Shown: piece after piece, positions 33,511 to 42,336 of the stretch | Layout of the letters: the number at the start of each line of letters is the position of its first letter | Position numbering within the stretch: the stretch's first letter is position 1 | From: Kiritimatiellia bacterium | GTDB lineage: Bacteria; Verrucomicrobiota; Kiritimatiellia; RFP12; UBA1067 | Reading direction: 5' to 3' | Length of the DNA: 64,000 nt | NCBI GenBank assembly: GCA_027858965.1 | Contig: JAQIBS010000025.1 | Coordinates: 1 to 64,000 of the forward strand | Position numbers and translations under genes: made by a program | The notes under the pieces: model-generated | Database searches by the model: none | Seen by the model: only the letters and a program-made list of their open reading frames with translations | What the model was told of the DNA's origin: nothing

Positions 33511-35079
33511 TCAGTCCTGAGTTGCCATGCTTCCCCACCAGTTTTTATTCGGCTGCCAACCCTCATTCAATATTACAGCATGGCTCTTCTCAAGACCCGC
33601 CTTGCGTTTGATTGACTGCTGTTTCTTCTGCTCAACCCATGCCGGATCATAACCATCGAAAGGCAGAGGGCGCTTTGCCCCGCAGGATTCCAAAAAAGCA
33701 TCCAGCTCTTTCCACAACGCATCCGTGCGCTCAGGTTCAGACCCAGCTAAGTTTTTCTGCTCACCAATATCCTTTCCCGGACGATAGAGTTCATTACGGC
33801 CATCTTCATAATAGTGAATCAGCTTATAATCACCCTTGATAATAATGGAAGAGGGCTCTCCTCCCTGGTTGCCGTAGTGCGGATAATGCCAGAAGACAGC
33901 GCGCTCAGCAATCTTATCCCCCTGCAGCAGAGGTTTAAGGCTCACACCATCCACATGCTGCTTCGGCATCAGGTCAAGTCCGGCCAGATCCAGCATTGTG
34001 GGAAAGAAATCAACGCCAGTTACAATTGATCCGCAAAGCGTACCCGCTTTAGTAACACCGGGAGCCTTGATATAGAAGGGAACACGAATGCCCCCCTCCC
34101 ACTGACGTCCCTTGCCACCACGGTAGGGGAGCATACTGGTAGAGAAACTATCACCAGAGCTGACACCCCCGTTGTCACCGGTAAAGAGCACAATAGTATT
34201 TTCATCGAGCCCCTGTTCTTTCAAACACTCCATCACCCGACCTACAGCACTGTCCATATTCTCAATCAGAGCAGCGTAAACCGGATTATCCTGCACCTGA
34301 CGAACAGGGAGAGTACGGTCTATCTTGAAACGATCACCCCGATGCGGATTCTTTGCGGCGATATCTCGATACTTCTTCCAATGCTCGTGTGAGCATTGAA
34401 TCGGACCATGTACCGCATAAAAGGAGAGATACGCCAGGAAGGGTTTATTCCTGTCGCGGTTCTTAATGAAGTTAATTGTCTCATTGGCTAGCCGCTGTGT
34501 CAGCGGTTCTCCATCCTGACCGGATTCCAGGTTGGGATTCTTCCAGGGAGCAAAATACCCTCCGATAGGCGAGCCGACATGCCAGCCGCCTTTATTAATG
34601 TCAAAACCATGATCAGTCGGCCAGGAGCCCTCGCCACCGAGATGCCACTTACCCGTAAAGAATGTTGCATAACCGCCAGCCTTGAGAGCTTCGGCAAGCG
34701 TAACATCCTCCTTGGGAAGATTATGCAGATACTCAGTGGGCATAACGCAGCCCTTTTTTGCCTTTGCCATCTTCGCACCGACTGACGCACCGATCCAGTC
34801 GGTGATTCCATGACGCGCTGGATACTTACCGGTCATTATGCTGGCACGTGAGGGCGAGCAGACCCGACAGGTTGCATACCCACGGGTAAAGCGCATCCCG
34901 GAGTTGGCAAGTTTATCAATATTCGGAGTCTGATAGAACTCACTTCCCTCAACTCCCACATCCATAATGCCGTAATCATCAACCAGCACAAAAAGAAAGT
35001 TCGGTTTCTTAGCTGCAAAGAGAGAGAGCTGCACCCCCGCAACCATCACAATCATCGTTATCTGGAAAAACTTTTTCAT
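33511..35079 (-). CDS. Secreted type I sulfatase (arylsulfatase A-like)
   Basis: A 522-aa formylglycine-dependent sulfatase with signal peptide (MKKFFQITMIVMVAGVQLSLFAA). Metal-binding Asp pair in FVLVDDYGIMD, the maturation motif CSPSRASIMTGKYPARHG at residue 74 (Cys converted to formylglycine), then FTGKWHLGG, and GDNGGVSSGDSF with the second Asp/Asn pair. It removes sulfate esters from a glycan in the periplasm or outside. No sulfatase-maturating enzyme gene lies in the window. AAAGGA precedes the ATG. It is separated from the upstream PL11 gene only by element copy D, which suggests co-transcription and action on the same sulfated pectin-like substrate. Confidence 0.93.
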   Translation of the reverse strand: MKKFFQITMIVMVAGVQLSLFAAKKPNFLFVLVDDYGIMDVGVEGSEFYQTPNIDKLANSGMRFTRGYATCRVCSPSRASIMTGKYPARHGITDWIGASVGAKMAKAKKGCVMPTEYLHNLPKEDVTLAEALKAGGYATFFTGKWHLGGEGSWPTDHGFDINKGGWHVGSPIGGYFAPWKNPNLESGQDGEPLTQRLANETINFIKNRDRNKPFLAYLSFYAVHGPIQCSHEHWKKYRDIAAKNPHRGDRFKIDRTLPVRQVQDNPVYAALIENMDSAVGRVMECLKEQGLDENTIVLFTGDNGGVSSGDSFSTSMLPYRGGKGRQWEGGIRVPFYIKAPGVTKAGTLCGSIVTGVDFFPTMLDLAGLDLMPKQHVDGVSLKPLLQGDKIAERAVFWHYPHYGNQGGEPSSIIIKGDYKLIHYYEDGRNELYRPGKDIGEQKNLAGSEPERTDALWKELDAFLESCGAKRPLPFDGYDPAWVEQKKQQSIKRKAGLEKSHAVILNEGWQPNKNWWGSMATQD

Positions 35080-35093
35080 AATACATGTCCTTT

Positions 35094-35188
35094 CTAAACC
35101 AGCAGAGCTGGAACCAAACTGAGCCTATGTGATATGCAAATACTTTTTTACATATTAAACAGTTGTGTGATATGCACTGCTGCTTTAC
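35094..35188. repeat. 95-bp inverted-repeat element, copy D (reverse orientation)
   Basis: Read on the minus strand it begins TAAAGCAGCAGTGCATATCACACAAC, and ends GCTCTGCTGGTTTAG, matching copies A and B in the same order but in the opposite orientation to them. It fills almost the entire spacer between the PL11 and sulfatase genes, and its terminus supplies the PL11 stop codon. Confidence 0.8.
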
Positions 35189-37611
35189 TCCATCAACGAG
35201 TATTTTTTAACGAGCATCTCTCCGGGTTTAAGATCAACCGCGAGCGTTTTCTGCTCAATTTTTCTGCCCATCGGGGGCTGGAGTTTGACCTCGCCCTTGT
35301 ACCCCTTGTCCAGCGAAGCCTGGACAACAACGCGGCAGATCTCTTTATCGTTCTCTTTAATGACGGTTAGGTTGACATTGAGTGACCTGGCTGCCGGAAG
35401 ATACGAGAGAGTAGGCGTCTGCTCATAGCCCATGGCATTCATCACTGTGCGCATGCGGTAGGGATCATCCTGCATTAAACAGACCCGACGGTCCATCGCA
35501 GGAATGCGGGTTGTGTAGATACGCACCTCCCCCTTCTCGGTACAGATAACCTCTTCACGCCAGTCACCGATCACATCGGCCACCTGCAGAAAACTCCCTT
35601 TGATAGAGCCGCTGGCATTACCGCCATCATAATTCATTGCCCTACCACGAATCAGTTCGCGCTGCAGGTCGGCATCCCACCAGGCGCAGGACACACCGAA
35701 TTTATAGTTAACATCTGTGCCCTCACGAATGATGGTTCCATCGGCAGCCATCAACCAACGATGCTCCGTCAGCTTATGATTGTCGGCATCAGCACCATAG
35801 ACCTCCATGCCCAGATGCATAACATCCAGATCAGAGCAGATACCACGGCTGTGAACATGCCTGGTGGCCCCCTGCAGTTGCCAGAGGAATTTACCGGTTA
35901 AAGCATCAATTACATTAAGCCCTCCCTCTTTTTGCTGACGGGTCTCAATCACGTACGCAATCTCCATACCGGGATGCTTTGGGTCAATATCGCCATAGTA
36001 GTGAGCATCGGGGTGTCCCTTACCGGTTGACCACAAAACAGAACCATCATCATCCAGAGTCATTGAGCCGAGAACAATCTCATCACGTCCATCCAAATCT
36101 ACATCAACACAGAGGCAGCTATGGGCCCCCTGCCCCAAGACAGGTCCCCAGAGATCGTTATTAGAGAACTTCCAGAGCTCTTTCAGCTTGCCATCCTCCA
36201 GCATCCATGCCTCAGCCATCATCAGTCCGTATGTACCACGCAGTGTAATCAGGCAGGGAGTTTTTCCATCCAGATACGCAACCGCAATCTGATTCCGGGA
36301 GGCATGGTTATAGGTGCCAAACTCATCACGGTCAGGCCAGGGAGCACGGGCAATCTCTTTGCCGGTCATCCCATTATAGACAGCCACCCATTCCTCGCCT
36401 TTCTGCACTTTGCCCTCTTCATCGCGCATATCCTTATCCGGCCCGATCTTAGCAGCCACCTCAGCACGGCCATCGCCATCAAGGTCTGCCACCACAATAG
36501 GGGAGTACCAGGTGCCACGCTCAATATTCCAGCCCAGATCCTTGATCCAGAGCATCTTGCCATCCGCCAGACGTGCCTCAATCTTGTAGGTTTCGGGTGA
36601 TTTATACCAATACTTGATCCATGGGTCCACATTGCCACCGGGGTGTTTGATAACATAATCATAAATGCCATCGCCATCCAGGTCAGCAATGCCGACCTTA
36701 TGTGCTTTAGCCTCTTTATCGGAGATCGGCACAGAGATGTATGACTCCTTATCTTTATGAGCCTTCACCACGGAAGAGCTGCCTGCGGGCCCTTTGAAAC
36801 CTTCGGCAGTCTCAACCGAGTAAACCGCTTTAACATCGGCACCCTCGCGATCAATAAAGTCAGTGGTTTTCACGACCGGTTCTTTATTACATTTAACACG
36901 ATTTCCATCCAGCTCGCGATAGACATCAAAACCGGTCCCAGCCTTATCCTCTTCCAGCAGCCGCCACCCGACGTATACTCCCTCGTCGCACTTCAGGGCC
37001 ACCACGCCACGATTCATCTTTTCATAACGCCGCTCTTTGACCCAGCCGTTGACCTGAGCTCCCCCTTTTGGCCACTCCATCTTCTCGCGGGGGATCATCT
37101 GCGCATCATCCACCAGCACATCAATTTTTCCATTACCGACATAGCGAAGGTAGATGGTATCCACACTCTCGGGAACCTCAACAAAGCCCCGATACTCCCT
37201 CCACCCATCCTTTTCCGTTTTTACGCTGGAGGTAGCACCGATCGACCAGTTATAAAGTTTTTTGCCGCTATATCCAACTACAGTCAAGCGGGCGCTTCCT
37301 CCTCCGCTCATACGTTTCATGCGGCATCTGACTTCGAAGAACTGTCCACCCTTGACCGATGTCCTGAGTTTATTAATAAAGGCCCAGTCGCGATCTGCCT
37401 TATGAACAAGACGAGCCGCATAATCCCCGACGGCGGCATTCTTGACCTGAGAGGAAGAGAACTTCCCCTTTTCGCGGACAAAAAAGCCCCACTCAGGAAT
37501 CTTTCCCTCTACAACCGGGTCTTCAAATCCGGGATTGCTGATACGCTTAACATCCTCAGCATGTACTGACAAAACCGATGCCAACAAATATATACCAATA
37601 ATAATTCTCAT
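35185..37611 (-). CDS. Rhamnogalacturonan lyase, PL11 family
   Basis: An 808-aa secreted lyase that cleaves the rhamnogalacturonan I backbone by beta-elimination. Signal peptide MRIIIGIYLLASVLSVHA, an N-terminal carbohydrate-binding-like domain (residues about 22-175; GFEDPVVEGKIPEWGFF), then the PL11 eight-bladed propeller beginning NRGVVALKCDEGVYVGWRLL, with Ca-binding-type blades ADLDGDGIYDYVIKHPGGNVDPW, VADLDGDGRAEVAAKIG, VDVDLDGRDEIVLGSM and the final GDWREEVICTEKGEVRIYTTRIP. Family members are calcium dependent. It precedes the sulfatase gene on the same strand. Stop codon TAA falls within element copy D. Confidence 0.93.
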   Translation of the reverse strand: MRIIIGIYLLASVLSVHAEDVKRISNPGFEDPVVEGKIPEWGFFVREKGKFSSSQVKNAAVGDYAARLVHKADRDWAFINKLRTSVKGGQFFEVRCRMKRMSGGGSARLTVVGYSGKKLYNWSIGATSSVKTEKDGWREYRGFVEVPESVDTIYLRYVGNGKIDVLVDDAQMIPREKMEWPKGGAQVNGWVKERRYEKMNRGVVALKCDEGVYVGWRLLEEDKAGTGFDVYRELDGNRVKCNKEPVVKTTDFIDREGADVKAVYSVETAEGFKGPAGSSSVVKAHKDKESYISVPISDKEAKAHKVGIADLDGDGIYDYVIKHPGGNVDPWIKYWYKSPETYKIEARLADGKMLWIKDLGWNIERGTWYSPIVVADLDGDGRAEVAAKIGPDKDMRDEEGKVQKGEEWVAVYNGMTGKEIARAPWPDRDEFGTYNHASRNQIAVAYLDGKTPCLITLRGTYGLMMAEAWMLEDGKLKELWKFSNNDLWGPVLGQGAHSCLCVDVDLDGRDEIVLGSMTLDDDGSVLWSTGKGHPDAHYYGDIDPKHPGMEIAYVIETRQQKEGGLNVIDALTGKFLWQLQGATRHVHSRGICSDLDVMHLGMEVYGADADNHKLTEHRWLMAADGTIIREGTDVNYKFGVSCAWWDADLQRELIRGRAMNYDGGNASGSIKGSFLQVADVIGDWREEVICTEKGEVRIYTTRIPAMDRRVCLMQDDPYRMRTVMNAMGYEQTPTLSYLPAARSLNVNLTVIKENDKEICRVVVQASLDKGYKGEVKLQPPMGRKIEQKTLAVDLKPGEMLVKKYSLME

Positions 37612-37874
37612 AAAATTCCCCCTTTTTTAGAACTTGGGCTTTGCCCAAAACTCAGCTTGTAGCACGTAGCGCGTAGCTTGTAGATTGCTCTGCATTTTCA
37701 ATTCAGAACCCGTACTTCAGCAGGTCCCGATTTCATCGGGACTTGTCCGGTTGGAAACCGGACCTACATTGCTGACGCGCCAACGGGCGCTCCCTCTTCA
37801 CTCGCTACTTTCCCAAACCGTTAACCCCTTCAACCATTTCAACCTTTTCAACCATTTCAACCATTTCAACCGTT
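37612..37874. repeat. Period-7 and period-9 arrays plus hairpins between PL11 and GH-A genes
   Basis: At 37651-37684 a 7-nt-period array (TGTAGCA CGTAGCG CGTAGCT TGTAGAT) lies upstream of the PL11 start. Two adjacent hairpins follow at about 37730-37767 (GTCCCGAT-TTC-ATCGGGAC and GTCCGGTT-GGA-AACCGGAC). From 37817 to 37880 a 9-nt-period array (ACCATTTCA units) runs up to and through the stop codon of the GH-A gene. Confidence 0.7.
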
Positions 37875-40655
37875 TCAACCTTCTCCAAACAGTGCATTAC
37901 CAGCCTTCATCTCTTTCATCCAGCCATCTTTGCCGCCGATTCCCAGAGCACCGATCACCACAACGGGATTAGCAGGACGAAATATATCACCCGGTTTAAG
38001 ATCCATTTCAACTGTATAAAGGGCATCAGGATGAAATGACTTAATGGTCTTGTCCTTCCAGAAATAGATCTTCACCCCGGCATATTTCAATGAAGCCAAT
38101 GCGCCGTAGTAAGCACCGGTTCCCTCCTGTATCCAGCAGCCGTACTGAGGGACACCCCATAAATTGGGAGGAGCCTTAGCCTCATCCCAGTTTTTCCCCA
38201 GCACATCAAAGCGACAATAAAGCCCCATCAAAGAAAGATCGCTATCGCCGATATTCCTGACCTGAAGCACCTCACATATAAATTTTGCAGAACCGGGCGG
38301 AACGATAATACGGTGAGTGACGGCAAAAGGAGACTTCTGCTGATACTCACCACTGATCTCAATAACGGCACATCCGCTCTGCATGCTGCAGTTCACAGCG
38401 GTCACCCTCTGAATGTTACGCCACGGATTACTCCCCTTATTGGAAGTATACACCATTGCATTATAGGAACCGTAAGGGGTACCATCCAGTGAAATTTTAT
38501 CAATAAAACAGCTGGAACCCACCGAACCTTCCAGAGTCAGCCGTCCGTTATCAACCACAAATTTATCGCCATCTCTGGTAACAGCAACATCCTTTGCATC
38601 CGGATTCTGCTGCTTCAGTTTCAGGGCACTCTGCATGGGAGAAAGGGCGCATTTCTGAACATCATCTCTACGCTTCGGAGCTACTGCATTACGATGCGTC
38701 CACAGATCCGCATGCAGCTTTTCAAACATTCCGGTAAGCAGCGGATAAGGTTTGTTATCTCCATTAACCAGACCGTAGTTGGAATCCTCGGGGAAAGGCG
38801 TGCTGATACCCAGAGCCGGTTCATCCACCCACATAAAATAATCATAACCGATCAGGAAAGGAAGCGAGAGCATTGTTCTTGCAAACAGCTCTGTGGCAGC
38901 TGTACGTCCGGTCTGCGTTAAGAAACGCTGTCCGGCACCGTGCACAGATGGCAACCCGGCATCCAGAGCCGGAAAAGACCACTCGGTGATCATCATCGGT
39001 TTTTTAACATAGGCATAATATTTGGCAAAGTGTTCTGTGACCGGTTCGGCATCAACTCCGAATCCGCTGTAAACAATGCCCTCATCCAGATCCGCTTTGG
39101 GGTAGCAGTTGAAAGTGACAACATCGCAATATTTTCCAGTGATCTCCCACACCGCGGGATCCGCTCCGCCGGTTCCCGCAAAACGTGCACCCAGCATCAT
39201 ATGGTTGGGATCAACCTCGCGAATCACCTTGGATGTCGTACTGAAGTAACGTTCGGCAGCCAGCTTGAGAAAGTCATGCTTAATTTCAATCTGCGTTTCG
39301 CTCTCTGCCGGCAGCTGCGTGAGTTTCAGAACATCATCAAAGCTACCGCACTTGGTATGCCACACCGCATTAAACTGCTCAATCCCATTGCCGGCCCTCT
39401 GTTTCACAAAATTCACCAAGGCCTGCTTGGCGGTGTGCGAAGCACCTAACTTCATAGCGGCATCAAAGAGGCCGGTAGCCTGCTTACCGCGTCCCCACCA
39501 GGCCAGTTCGTTATCACTGAAATATCCGAACATCCAGGGATCATTCAGATTCGGACGGCATTTAGTGCGGGCCACATAACGACAGTAGCTCTCAAACTCG
39601 GGGTGAAAGACATTCGGAAAAGAACTGCACGGACGCTTTTCATTAGGAGTGATATAGTACTCCTCCTCAAAGGTGGCCAATTGTGTACCTATCCCCAGGT
39701 TCACACAGTGGAAAAGTCCTCTGCGACGCAGACTCTCCTGACTGCCGGCACCCAGCATAGTAAACCCCCAGCTTTTGAGACGGGTGAGGGTCTCCTCCTC
39801 CCACACCTTGGGATCAGGATATTTCTTCTCATTCTCCCTACCATAGGGCTGATATCCCAGTGTCTCGCACCAGTGCCCCCAGAAGGTTGTATGATCCACC
39901 CCCAGAACAACGACACCACGCCCGAGCGGATCAATGGCCCACCAGCGGCCATCTGCAAACTGCTTCACATAAAAGTAACCGGTTGCCTTGGCTTTGATCT
40001 CTTTAATGTAATTATCGCTGTTATAAGGAGGGAAACTCTGAGTCTGCTCATCAACCACGACGGCAGCCCCTGTGGAAAACTTAAGATCAGCAAAAACTCC
40101 GCTCAACCCGGTGCTATGCAGCGCAGGACGTCCCACGGTCACAGCACGGGAGGTAAAAGAGTAGCGCTGACGGAAAACGATTTTTCCATGCACATCTTTT
40201 ACTTCGCCGGTAATACCCTTTGGATCGAGAGCAATTTTGAGGTTCCAGCGACTGCCTACTGCAATTTTCACAGCAGGGTCTCTCTCTGTAAACTCAAGCT
40301 TCAGAGAACTTTGAGCTAGCCATTTACCATCCAGCATCTCACAGAGCTCGAAGGTGTAATTAAAGTTATGTTCCTTGGGAGGCTTCACCACACCCAGATG
40401 CCAGAAATTGCGATGATTCTCAACAACCGCAACCGCAGCAACATACCAGTTATCTGCAGGCTCTGATGGCATGATGGTGAAATCACCCTCCACCGAAACA
40501 TCTTGAGAGAGCGGCAATTCATCACGCATCGCAAATCCGGAGCCCTGCTCCGCCAGCTCAAATCCGGCCTCCACCTTCCTGAATGCAACCGGATTCCTAA
40601 ACCACTCCCCATGTGCAAGCGATGCTGCCAAAATCAATAAAAAAACAAACCTCAT
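37875..40655 (-). CDS. Secreted clan GH-A glycoside hydrolase (agarase-like TIM barrel)
   Basis: A 926-aa protein with signal peptide (MRFVFLLILAASLAHG), an N-terminal jelly-roll-like domain (residues about 20-200), a TIM barrel (about 215-640) and a C-terminal beta domain. The barrel starts DGRWWAIDPLGRGVVVLGVDHTTFWG; GYFSDNELAWWGRG provides an Asn-Glu acid/base pair and MITEWSFPALD the likely nucleophile Glu, the clan GH-A arrangement. The fold and motifs remind me of agarase/GH50-type and related unclassified PVC enzymes; the CAZy family is not settled. The stop codon TGA is embedded in a GGTTGAAAT array, so the last codons (GEG) are part of the repeat. Confidence 0.78.
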   Translation of the reverse strand: MRFVFLLILAASLAHGEWFRNPVAFRKVEAGFELAEQGSGFAMRDELPLSQDVSVEGDFTIMPSEPADNWYVAAVAVVENHRNFWHLGVVKPPKEHNFNYTFELCEMLDGKWLAQSSLKLEFTERDPAVKIAVGSRWNLKIALDPKGITGEVKDVHGKIVFRQRYSFTSRAVTVGRPALHSTGLSGVFADLKFSTGAAVVVDEQTQSFPPYNSDNYIKEIKAKATGYFYVKQFADGRWWAIDPLGRGVVVLGVDHTTFWGHWCETLGYQPYGRENEKKYPDPKVWEEETLTRLKSWGFTMLGAGSQESLRRRGLFHCVNLGIGTQLATFEEEYYITPNEKRPCSSFPNVFHPEFESYCRYVARTKCRPNLNDPWMFGYFSDNELAWWGRGKQATGLFDAAMKLGASHTAKQALVNFVKQRAGNGIEQFNAVWHTKCGSFDDVLKLTQLPAESETQIEIKHDFLKLAAERYFSTTSKVIREVDPNHMMLGARFAGTGGADPAVWEITGKYCDVVTFNCYPKADLDEGIVYSGFGVDAEPVTEHFAKYYAYVKKPMMITEWSFPALDAGLPSVHGAGQRFLTQTGRTAATELFARTMLSLPFLIGYDYFMWVDEPALGISTPFPEDSNYGLVNGDNKPYPLLTGMFEKLHADLWTHRNAVAPKRRDDVQKCALSPMQSALKLKQQNPDAKDVAVTRDGDKFVVDNGRLTLEGSVGSSCFIDKISLDGTPYGSYNAMVYTSNKGSNPWRNIQRVTAVNCSMQSGCAVIEISGEYQQKSPFAVTHRIIVPPGSAKFICEVLQVRNIGDSDLSLMGLYCRFDVLGKNWDEAKAPPNLWGVPQYGCWIQEGTGAYYGALASLKYAGVKIYFWKDKTIKSFHPDALYTVEMDLKPGDIFRPANPVVVIGALGIGGKDGWMKEMKAGNALFGEG

Positions 40656-40691
40656 GATATTCCCCTTAATATTTTCACAATTACGATTTAG

Positions 40692-40735
40692 TTGTTATTC
40701 TCTCAACTCCTGCCGAGAAAAACAAGAAACTTAGG
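40692..40735 (-). promoter_or_regulatory. Conserved upstream element shared with the gene at 60357-61211
   Basis: On the minus strand this reads GTTTCTTGTT..CAGGAGTTGAGAGAATA. Nearly the same 40-odd bases occur at 61231-61272, and both copies lie 20-40 nt upstream of a minus-strand start codon. This placement suggests a promoter or 5' leader element rather than random repeat spread. Confidence 0.5.
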
Positions 40736-40783
40736 AAATCATTAATCAAAATCAGCGAAGAACCATTATCTTCATTATTTTCA

Positions 40784-40813
40784 TTGACACAAAATATTAT
40801 TTTTGTTTATTCT
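40784..40813 (+). promoter_or_regulatory. Candidate sigma-70-type promoter of the secreted protein at 40840
   Basis: TTGACA at 40784-40789 and TATTCT at 40808-40813 are separated by 18 nt in a very AT-rich context, about 27 nt upstream of the ATG. Confidence 0.55.
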
Positions 40814-40839
40814 TATTAAGTAATTTTGGAGTGATAATT

Positions 40840-42297
40840 ATGAATATTTTTAATTTGTTCGTTTGTATCTCAATCTTTGCCTTGCCCATGCTAGGGCAAA
40901 CGCTTCCAATCTGTCAAAGTTTTGAGGAGTCAATCTCTGACAACTGGAATTTTACTACCAACCCGGCTGCGTTTAATTCAGACGGTGATGTATGGGATCG
41001 GGTAAGTGATACCGGGGAATACTTCAGTCCTGCACCGGATGGCACAAATTTCTGGGAGTTTTATGATATTGATGCCATACCTGGAGTGCCGGAGGATAAA
41101 GTCTGTCATCTGATATTTGATACCATTGATCTATCCACTCAGCAAATATGCACCTTCAGTTTCAGCTACTGCAACCGCAGTCTTGATTCAACGGACTACA
41201 TGTCTTACACCGTTGCCTTTAATAACAGCAACAACTGGGATATTGCTGATGAAGTGATATTACCGAAGCATGAAGAGGATCTATGCGCATGGCATACGGT
41301 GTACATTCTCATTCCCGCAGATGCACAATACTGCCGACTGCGATTATCCGCCAAGGCAAACTACAGTGCTGATTGCGGAGGTTTTGACAATATTCAACTG
41401 ATAGCTGGCGAAACAATCCTACCCGAACTGGTCATCCAAAGCCCTGCAGACGGCAATTTTTGTGCAAACTGCATCTCCAACATAGCCATCAGCGGAACTG
41501 CCACTAATATATCGGGGATGATTGTCTGGAGCAATGAGTTCAATGATGTGTCCGGTGAAATTGCAGCCACCAGCAAATGGAGCATTGCCTCAATTACACT
41601 GACAGAGGGAAACAACAACATATCCGTTACAGCGACCAATGAAAACGGATTAAACGTTACAGATTCGATTAATATTTTACGGGGAAAGTCATTTTCCTCA
41701 GCACATCTGGGCAGCATTGCTTTTGTGGGTTTCAACACAAGCACTGACTCTTTCTCGTTTGCCGTACTGAAGAGTCTTCCTGCCGGAACTGTTATACGGT
41801 TTACCGATGAGGAGTGGGGCGGAACAGATTTTAGCTCTGAGACCATTGAAACTGATCTAGTCTGGAGTAACACCGTTCAAACCGCAGCGGGAACTATTGT
41901 AGAGTTCTACGAATGTGACAGCGCCTCCACCATCAGCAATAATATCGGCGTTATTATCAGCGGCAGACAGGATCTATCCCAAGCGGGAGAAGGAATCATC
42001 GCCTATTACGGCCCTGCTGAACGTGAACCCAGCGCCTTCCTGGCGGCGATCAGCTCCAACAACGGCAATCTTACCGGTACCGGCCTGACCTACGGAGAGA
42101 CCGCAGTGAATATTCCGCAAACACCAAAAAGTCTGTATTACTGTGGAATAAGAAGCAATAAGCAGATGTGGAGTAGTTATCTGCCGCTGATAAACAGTGA
42201 TGCAAACTGGGAGGGAACGGAGGGTGTTACAGAGAGTTGGGGTTGCTGCGCGGCATTCAGCTGCAATAAAGCGGGAGCGGTGATGCTTGTGAAGTGA
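40840..42297 (+). CDS. Secreted protein of unknown function
   Basis: The start is ATG 40840 with TTGGAG eight bases upstream (the track begins at a GTG inside the Shine-Dalgarno region). Signal peptide MNIFNLFVCISIFALPMLGQ, then a jelly-roll-like N-terminal half (residues about 20-190; FSFSYCNRSLDSTDYMSYTVAFNN), an Ig-like middle (SPADGNFCANCISNIAISGTATNISG, about 200-280) and a C-terminal domain opening LGSIAFVGFNTSTDSFSFAVLKSLPAGTVIRFTDEEW. That last pattern is seen in other secreted multi-domain bacterial proteins of unknown function. The tail AGAVMLVK resembles the ends of other secreted proteins here. No catalytic motif was recognised. Confidence 0.75.
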   Translation: MNIFNLFVCISIFALPMLGQTLPICQSFEESISDNWNFTTNPAAFNSDGDVWDRVSDTGEYFSPAPDGTNFWEFYDIDAIPGVPEDKVCHLIFDTIDLSTQQICTFSFSYCNRSLDSTDYMSYTVAFNNSNNWDIADEVILPKHEEDLCAWHTVYILIPADAQYCRLRLSAKANYSADCGGFDNIQLIAGETILPELVIQSPADGNFCANCISNIAISGTATNISGMIVWSNEFNDVSGEIAATSKWSIASITLTEGNNNISVTATNENGLNVTDSINILRGKSFSSAHLGSIAFVGFNTSTDSFSFAVLKSLPAGTVIRFTDEEWGGTDFSSETIETDLVWSNTVQTAAGTIVEFYECDSASTISNNIGVIISGRQDLSQAGEGIIAYYGPAEREPSAFLAAISSNNGNLTGTGLTYGETAVNIPQTPKSLYYCGIRSNKQMWSSYLPLINSDANWEGTEGVTESWGCCAAFSCNKAGAVMLVK

Positions 42298-42336
42298 CAG
42301 TAAACATCGGCAATAATGCCGATACGCGGTAACTGA

